Source: an uncultured Atopobiaceae bacterium (GTDB lineage: Bacteria; Actinomycetota; Coriobacteriia; Coriobacteriales; Atopobiaceae). Taken from it: a stretch of 19,055 nucleotides of DNA. A model generated the notes under the pieces. It was not told the origin of the DNA, did no database searches, and was given only the letters and a program-made list of their open reading frames with translations. Below, one piece after another: positions 15,350 through 19,055 of this stretch. Made by a program: the position numbers and the translations under genes. The stretch is from the NCBI GenBank assembly GCA_934792625.1, contig CAKVON010000016.1, forward strand, positions 1-19,055. Direction: 5' to 3'. Position 1 is the first letter of the stretch, and each line of letters starts with the position of its first letter.

Positions 15350-17335
15350 CTAGAAGGCGCCGCCTCCTCCGCCACCGCCAAAGCCGCCACCTCCGCCGCT
15401 GGAGAATCCACCGCCACCACCAGACGAGGAGCTATCGCTCGAGGAGGCGAGCTCAGACGCGTTGATCTGGGCCGCAGACTCATAGGCATCGGTGAAGGCC
15501 CGCGCCGGAGGACGCATGTCGCCGTAGCCGTAGCACCAGTAATAGGTGGGCAGGAAGGCCTCGTCCTCCAGAAGCTCGGGCATGGCCACTCGCAGCTGCT
15601 TGATCACCTCGTCCGAGACCCCAAGGACGACAGCCATCACCAGCAGCTTGTTCCACAGGACCACGTCGGACGGCACTGCCTCCTTCAGGCGGGTGAAGTC
15701 GCACAGCCACTTACGCAGTGCCTTGAGCTTGGCCACGACCTCGATCGCCTCACGCGACAGCGGGTGCATCTTCACGCCCAGCACGATGCTCAGGGCGCCG
15801 CACACGCCACCCGCCACGATAATGGCCACACTTGCGCCGGAGCCAAGCACGAGCAGGCCAACCAGGCCAAGCACGACGCCAAAGAGGATGGCGAGGGCTC
15901 CTGCGGCAAACGCCCTCGTGCGAGCCGAGCCGTCCACGTCCGTCGTGTAGCCAGTCGCCTCGAGCCTGCCCTCGACGACGCCCTTCCAGCTCTCCATCGC
16001 GTTGGAGTAGGTCGAGGGACGATCCTTGGCAACCTTCTCGAGCTTGCCGAAGATGAGCGACCTGTTCCCGTCGGCATCCATCGAGGAGCGGCCCGTCAGG
16101 GGCGCGATGGTGGTGAACAGGAAGTCGAGGGTCTTCTTGTCGATCGGGTCGGTCACGGCGTCAGCCCTCGAGGTCCGCGTGACGCGATAGTCGTTCTTCT
16201 TGCCGCCAAAGAGCTTCTTGTCCTTGCGCTTGCGCTTTGCCGTGGGGTCGTCTTTGGTTTGAACCACGTCGAGCGAGATGGCCCGCTGGTCGGACAGGCT
16301 CATCAGGGCCGCCGTAAACTCCTTGCCCTCGGGGCTGCCGTTGCCGTTGTACAGCGCGCCCAACACCGCGGGATGGTCGTCGGTCGGCACGTCGCGGAAG
16401 TACTCGTCGTCAAACTGAGCCCTGTGGCTGTCCTTGTATTTCTTGAGGGAGAGAAGCGCTACGGCCAGGCACACGATCGGCGCGACGATGCCCACGCCGT
16501 TAACGCCGGCGACGAGGATTCGGGCCTGGGTGCGCTTGGCGTTTGCCTCCTCGGCCCAGTTCTTCTCCTCAGACATGATCCTGTCCAGTCGGCTGTCGGA
16601 CGACGGCGTCATCTCGCTGAGCCACTCGACCGGGAAGCAGATCCTGGCCTCGGCAAACTCCTCGGTGCCAACCATGGGGACGGTGAAGGTGGCGCCGTCG
16701 TCGTTGACCGTGACCTCGCCGTTAAGCGGGCCGTGCGCCCAGGCGCGGACCTCGCCCGATTCTCCGTCGGGCGCGGGCAGCGTCACCGTGCAGACGACGT
16801 CGCTGGACGAGACGTCCCAGCCGTCGGAGACGAACTTCCAGTACAGCTCGCCGGTGTCGGCCCACGCCGACGTCACGCCAGAGATCCTGTACTTGACGCG
16901 AAATACCGCGACCGAGTCCTCCTGGTTCGAGAAGAGCTTGATCTCCAGGGCGCCGCCGTCGATCTCGTACGTCTGGTAGCTGCCGGACTTCTCGGAGTCG
17001 TCATGGCTGAAGGCGACGAACCCATTCTCGTCCTCCAGCCCGCACTCCAGCACGTCAACGGTCACATCGCGACCGTTGTAGGTGCCCTGCGGGATATCCC
17101 AGTAGACGCCGTGGTAGCTGCCGTCAAAGTCGAACATCCTGCTCTCGGTGACGACCATGCTGCCGTCGGGGGCGACGTCCGCGTCGATTTTGACGGCGTC
17201 GATGCTGTAGTCGGCTAGCGCGGGGGCGGGTGCCACCACCAGCGCCGACACCAAAGCCAGGGCAAATGCCAGGGTCGCGAGAGCCGCCGTGCCAAGGCGT
17301 GCGACGGGACCCTTTTGCGTGTTGGGGGCCTTCAT
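15350..17335 (-). CDS. DUF2207 family membrane protein with glycine-rich C-terminus
   Basis: A protein of 661 residues of unknown function. A signal peptide (hydrophobic core about 14-40, cleavage probably after APALA, residue 41) leads to an exported β-rich domain (about 42-270) with the DUF2207 hallmarks SYHGVYWDIPQGTYNGRDV and VKYRISGVTSAW. One transmembrane helix follows (about 290-315), then a charged cytoplasmic part (KRKRKDKK), two further helices around AFAAGALAILFGVVLG and IIVAGGVCGALSIVLG, a soluble domain, and a Ser/Gly-rich tail ending GGGGGGGAF. ATG 17335 has GAGAGGA upstream; an in-frame ATG at 17380 has no such site. The tail and domain order match other DUF2207 proteins (YciQ-like). 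It is divergent from gluQ and followed by its own terminator. Confidence 0.92.
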   Translation of the reverse strand: MKAPNTQKGPVARLGTAALATLAFALALVSALVVAPAPALADYSIDAVKIDADVAPDGSMVVTESRMFDFDGSYHGVYWDIPQGTYNGRDVTVDVLECGLEDENGFVAFSHDDSEKSGSYQTYEIDGGALEIKLFSNQEDSVAVFRVKYRISGVTSAWADTGELYWKFVSDGWDVSSSDVVCTVTLPAPDGESGEVRAWAHGPLNGEVTVNDDGATFTVPMVGTEEFAEARICFPVEWLSEMTPSSDSRLDRIMSEEKNWAEEANAKRTQARILVAGVNGVGIVAPIVCLAVALLSLKKYKDSHRAQFDDEYFRDVPTDDHPAVLGALYNGNGSPEGKEFTAALMSLSDQRAISLDVVQTKDDPTAKRKRKDKKLFGGKKNDYRVTRTSRADAVTDPIDKKTLDFLFTTIAPLTGRSSMDADGNRSLIFGKLEKVAKDRPSTYSNAMESWKGVVEGRLEATGYTTDVDGSARTRAFAAGALAILFGVVLGLVGLLVLGSGASVAIIVAGGVCGALSIVLGVKMHPLSREAIEVVAKLKALRKWLCDFTRLKEAVPSDVVLWNKLLVMAVVLGVSDEVIKQLRVAMPELLEDEAFLPTYYWCYGYGDMRPPARAFTDAYESAAQINASELASSSDSSSSGGGGGFSSGGGGGFGGGGGGGAF

Positions 17336-17382
17336 GGGAAGTCCTCTCGTCAGATGGCCGAGCCAAACCTTACTTGCCAACC

Positions 17383-17388
17383 ATTATC
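17383..17388 (-). promoter_or_regulatory. Candidate -10 box (GATAAT) for the DUF2207 gene
   Basis: GATAAT on the minus strand lies 47 nt upstream of the DUF2207 start. No good -35 is seen. Just upstream is an imperfect inverted repeat, GACGTCCG (17402-17409) / CGGATGTC (17418-17425), a possible operator in this 151-nt divergent gap. Confidence 0.4.
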
Positions 17389-17473
17389 CCCCGATGCAGC
17401 CGACGTCCGCCATAGGACGGATGTCATGCGGCCGAGCGGCCTCGCTCAACATCCGCACCAAGGCCTCCTGCGC

Positions 17474-17479
17474 TACCAT
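17474..17479 (+). promoter_or_regulatory. Candidate -10 box (TACCAT) for gluQ, possibly leaderless
   Basis: TACCAT fits the TAnnnT form and ends 7 nt before the gluQ ATG. There is no Shine-Dalgarno sequence next to that ATG. Transcription would begin at or near the start codon, giving a leaderless mRNA. Confidence 0.35.
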
Positions 17480-17486
17480 TCGACGC

Positions 17487-18482
17487 ATGGATACTCCCCT
17501 CTCAGACAACACTGCCGAGAAGCGCCCGCCGCTCGACCCCCCAGCGGTCGTCGGTCGCTTTGCGCCCACCCCGTCGGGCCGCATGCACCTGGGCAACGTA
17601 TTCTCCCTGCTCATGGCATGGCTTGGCGCCCGCAGCGTCGGCGGGCGCGTGATCTTGCGAGTCGAGGACCTCGACCCCCGCGCGCGCGACCGTGCCACCG
17701 CCGAGGCCCTGATGCGCGACCTCGAATGGCTGGGCCTGCCGTGGGATGAGGGCCCCTACTATCAGAGCGATCGCCTTGACATATATGCCTCCGCAGTCGA
17801 ACGCCTCTCCGCACGTGGCCTCACCTTCCCATGCTTCTGCACGCGCGCGGAACTCCACGCGGCCACCGCACCGCATCTCTCGGACGGAACATATGTCTAC
17901 CAGGGCACCTATCGAAACCTGACGCCCGACCAGGTGGAGCGTCGACGTGCCGAGAAGGACCCCTCGACCCGTCTTCGGGTTCCTGGCGCAGATGATCCAG
18001 GTCGTATCGTCGAGTTCGACGACCTCGTCTTTGGCCATCAGACCGAAGACCTTGCTCGCGACTGTGGCGACTTCGTCATTCGCAGGGGAGACGGGGTCTT
18101 TGCCTACCAGCTGGCCGTGGTGGTCGACGATGCCCTCATGGGCGTAAGCCAGGTCGTACGCGGTCGCGACCTGTTGGGATCTGTCGCACGGCAGATGTAC
18201 CTGCAGGACCTGCTCGGCTATTCCACCCCCGCCTACGCCCACGTGCCACTGCTGGTGACAGCAGACGGCCGCAGGCTCTCCAAGAGAGACCACGACCTCA
18301 ATCTCTCCGAGCTTCGGGAGGCTGGCGTAGGGCCGCGCAGAATCGTCGGAACGCTAGCTGCCGCCGCAGGCCTTGTCCCCGAGGGGACCGAGGCGCTGCC
18401 AGGAGACCTTCTCGACAGCTTCTCGTGGGAGAGGATCGCGCGGCATCGCAAGGACATCGTCGCGAGTCCTCTTTGGGCGTAA
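17487..18482 (+). CDS. gluQ: Glutamyl-Q tRNA(Asp) synthetase
   Basis: A truncated GluRS paralogue of 331 residues that attaches glutamate to queuosine at position 34 of tRNA-Asp and not to a tRNA 3' end. The class I catalytic core is present: FAPTPSGRMHLGN (HIGH-like), VEDLDPRARD, DDALMGVSQVVRGRDLL and RLSKRDHDLNL (KMSKS-like). The anticodon-binding domain of GluRS is absent, as in GluQ enzymes (about 300 residues). In the zinc insertion CFC is kept, but the later cysteine expected in Y-x-G-x-C-R is a tyrosine (VYQGTYR). Start: ATG 17487 (MDTPLSDNTAEK); upstream in-frame starts overlap the divergent DUF2207 gene. Presence of this gene implies queuosine modification. The symbol rests on length and missing domain; a GltX paralogue is less likely. 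Confidence 0.92.
   Translation: MDTPLSDNTAEKRPPLDPPAVVGRFAPTPSGRMHLGNVFSLLMAWLGARSVGGRVILRVEDLDPRARDRATAEALMRDLEWLGLPWDEGPYYQSDRLDIYASAVERLSARGLTFPCFCTRAELHAATAPHLSDGTYVYQGTYRNLTPDQVERRRAEKDPSTRLRVPGADDPGRIVEFDDLVFGHQTEDLARDCGDFVIRRGDGVFAYQLAVVVDDALMGVSQVVRGRDLLGSVARQMYLQDLLGYSTPAYAHVPLLVTADGRRLSKRDHDLNLSELREAGVGPRRIVGTLAAAAGLVPEGTEALPGDLLDSFSWERIARHRKDIVASPLWA
17511..17522 (+). repeat. Dispersed word ACTGCCGAGAAG (gluQ N-terminus)
   Basis: Encodes TAEK at residues 9-12 of GluQ, in the variable stretch ahead of the catalytic domain. Again Thr is ACT. Confidence 0.7.
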
Positions 18483-18499
18483 ACGCGCCCTTCCAATCC

Positions 18500-18566
18500 G
18501 TGACAAGCGCAAAATGTGTGGTGAGCGGGTTTGTCACAACCTGAAGTTGTGCCCGAGCGGGTTTGT
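18500..18566 (+). repeat. Nested inverted and direct repeats between gluQ and tRNA-Ser
   Basis: Three repeat pairs interlock. GTGACAA (18500-18506) pairs with TTGTCAC (18531-18537). CACAAC-5 nt-GTTGTG (18535-18551) is a perfect 6-bp hairpin. GAGCGGGTTTGT occurs directly repeated at 18523-18534 and 18555-18566. They end just before the tRNA-Ser -10 box, so they may be an operator or alternative RNA structure. No long T-tract is present. Confidence 0.6.
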
Positions 18567-18576
18567 GGGTTATGAT
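18547..18576 (+). promoter_or_regulatory. Candidate promoter of tRNA-Ser
   Basis: TTGTGC (18547-18552), 18-nt spacer, TATGAT (18571-18576). The predicted start is near 18583, about 12 nt before the tRNA 5' end. The -35 overlaps the repeat nest. Confidence 0.5.
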
Positions 18577-18594
18577 GCTAGGGCACTTTTTCCT

Positions 18595-18685
18595 GGAGAG
18601 CTGACCGAGAGGCCGAAGGTGCTCGCCTGCTAAGCGAGTATAGGACTCAATCCTATCTGGGGTTCGAATCCCCAGCTCTCCGCCA
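18595..18685 (+). tRNA. tRNA-Ser (anticodon GCU)
   Basis: Acceptor stem GGAGAGC (18595-18601) pairs with GCTCTCC; discriminator G is followed by an encoded CCA (18683-18685). Anticodon stem CTCGC/GCGAG encloses loop CTGCTAA with anticodon GCT at 18629-18631, reading AGC/AGU. The long class II variable arm ATAGGA-CTCAA-TCCTAT and T-arm TGGGG-TTCGAAT-CCCCA confirm serine identity. Confidence 0.97.
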
Positions 18686-18696
18686 GATTATGCTGA

Positions 18697-18727
18697 CCCC
18701 GCCCCACAAGGGCGGGGTTTTTCTTTA
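18697..18727 (+). terminator. Rho-independent terminator of tRNA-Ser
   Basis: Perfect 8-bp stem CCCCGCCC (18697-18704) / GGGCGGGG (18710-18717), loop CACAA, followed by TTTTTCTTT. It begins 12 nt after the tRNA-Ser CCA. Confidence 0.92.
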
Positions 18728-18804
18728 TGCCAACGAATAACCGCACTAAAATGGGCCACTTTTTACCCCCGTTGAATTTAATCAAGAATAATTTGCATTC
18801 TCGC

Positions 18805-18833
18805 TTGACACCGTAGGGGGACACTGGCATTAT
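18805..18833 (+). promoter_or_regulatory. Promoter of the first tRNA-Arg copy
   Basis: A perfect -35 TTGACA (18805-18810), 17-nt spacer, and CATTAT (18828-18833) as -10. The predicted start is near 18840, 9 nt before the tRNA. The spacing is optimal and the upstream DNA is AT-rich, as expected for a strong stable-RNA promoter. Confidence 0.75.
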
Positions 18834-18848
18834 CTTCCTTGCGCAAAC

Positions 18849-18925
18849 GCGGCGTTACCTCAGCTGGATAGAGGGTCTGACTACGAATCAGAACGTCACA
18901 GGTTCGAATCCTGTACGCCGCACCA
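18849..18925 (+). tRNA. tRNA-Arg (anticodon ACG), copy 1
   Basis: Acceptor GCGGCGT / ACGCCGC, D-stem CCTC/GAGG, anticodon stem TCTGA/TCAGA with loop CTACGAA (anticodon ACG at 18883-18885, normally edited to ICG to read CGU/CGC/CGA), T-arm ACAGG-TTCGAAT-CCTGT, and encoded CCA (18923-18925). Confidence 0.97.
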
Positions 18926-18936
18926 GCGAGTACTGG

Positions 18937-18966
18937 AAGCCAGGGCAAGCGCCCTGGCTTCTTTTT
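18937..18966 (+). terminator. Rho-independent terminator of tRNA-Arg copy 1
   Basis: A perfect 10-bp stem AAGCCAGGGC (18937-18946) / GCCCTGGCTT (18951-18960) with loop AAGC is followed by CTTTTT. It stands between the two tRNA-Arg copies. Confidence 0.9.
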
Positions 18967-18995
18967 AGCGCTGGCATCATCTTCCTTGCGCAAAC

Positions 18996-19055
18996 GCGGC
19001 GTTACCTCAGCTGGATAGAGGGTCTGACTACGAATCAGAACGTCACAGGTTCGAA
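18996..19055 (+). tRNA. tRNA-Arg (anticodon ACG), copy 2, cut by the window edge
   Basis: The first 60 nt of a second tRNA-Arg, identical to copy 1 over all visible positions, anticodon ACG at 19030-19032. The T-arm and acceptor 3' strand lie beyond the right edge. No TTGACA lies upstream; the corresponding -35 position (18952-18957, CCCTGG) is inside the terminator stem of copy 1. Confidence 0.93.

Larger units (their letters stand above)
18824..19055 (+). repeat. 147-bp tandem duplication carrying tRNA-Arg
   Basis: The unit beginning CTGGCAT at 18824 recurs at 18971, 147 nt later, and continues to the window edge. The 85 visible bases of the second unit differ from the first at one position (T 18831 versus C 18978). 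The unit holds 25 nt of 5' flank, the tRNA and its terminator, but not the -35 box. Confidence 0.93.

Noticed and set aside
15072..15353. A 93-codon plus-strand frame in the AT-rich island
   Set aside because: No ribosome-binding site, runs through the DUF2207 terminator hairpin, and has no recognisable motif. A gene remnant cannot be excluded.
15248..17218. A 656-codon plus-strand frame opposite the DUF2207 gene
   Set aside because: Antisense to a protein with signal peptide, membrane helices and a family match; no motif or ribosome-binding site on the plus strand.
18630..18993. Short minus-strand frames across the tRNA genes
   Set aside because: They read the reverse complement of tRNA-Ser and tRNA-Arg (WGFEPQ, YRIRTCD), well-known false proteins.
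18971..19055. Attachment-site duplication from an integrated element
   Set aside because: Integration usually repeats only the tRNA 3' part. Here the 5' flank and the whole visible tRNA are repeated, with only 147 nt between units and no integrase, so simple tandem duplication is the better account.

Overview
The window is GC-rich bacterial chromosome. Strong Shine-Dalgarno sites, heavy use of GCC/GAG/AAG-type codons, long open antisense frames, a B12-dependent methionine synthase split from its reactivation domain, and compact operons all fit the high-GC actinobacterial class Coriobacteriia (Olsenella/Collinsella/Atopobium type). That placement is inference from style and gene content; there is no 16S rRNA here.

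Layout. 1-1240: glucose-6-phosphate isomerase (pgi, minus strand, C-terminus beyond the left edge). 1334-5963: a four-gene minus-strand one-carbon/methionine operon, read as unknown protein > metF > MetH reactivation protein > metH lacking its reactivation domain. 6106-6426: a thioredoxin, divergent from that operon and closed by a strong terminator. 6533-10474: a minus-strand operon read as glycosyltransferase > LytS-type kinase > LytTR response regulator > small metallophosphoesterase, with tight or overlapping junctions. 10618-12954: purH followed by a divergent class IV aminotransferase-like protein. 13096-13755: a GNAT acetyltransferase on the plus strand. 14002-14964: carbamate kinase (minus). 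15350-17335: a DUF2207 membrane protein with a glycine-rich tail (minus). 17487-18482: glutamyl-Q tRNA(Asp) synthetase (plus). 18595-19055: tRNA-Ser(GCU), then tRNA-Arg(ACG) in tandem duplicate, the second copy cut by the right edge.

How the genes work together. MetF makes 5-methyl-THF, MetH passes its methyl group to homocysteine through cobalamin, and the separate reactivation protein should rescue oxidised cobalamin using SAM; a thioredoxin is divergent next door. The LytSR-type pair shares a transcript with a glycosyltransferase, which suggests envelope sensing linked to surface glycan synthesis. The rest is housekeeping: glycolysis, purine synthesis, carbamate/ATP metabolism and tRNA modification.

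No mobile element, CRISPR array, prophage or classical defence system is visible. The most unusual signals are: (1) a dispersed word, CTGCCGAGAAG (often ACTGCCGAGAAG), that I find seven times by eye in intergenic, gene-end or weakly conserved coding positions as well as inside two conserved enzymes; (2) an unknown protein heading the met operon that resembles a uracil-DNA-glycosylase fold without its catalytic motifs; (3) an apparently lysine-less class IV aminotransferase homologue behind purH; (4) a promoter-less tandem tRNA-Arg copy; and (5) an AT-rich island upstream of arcC.
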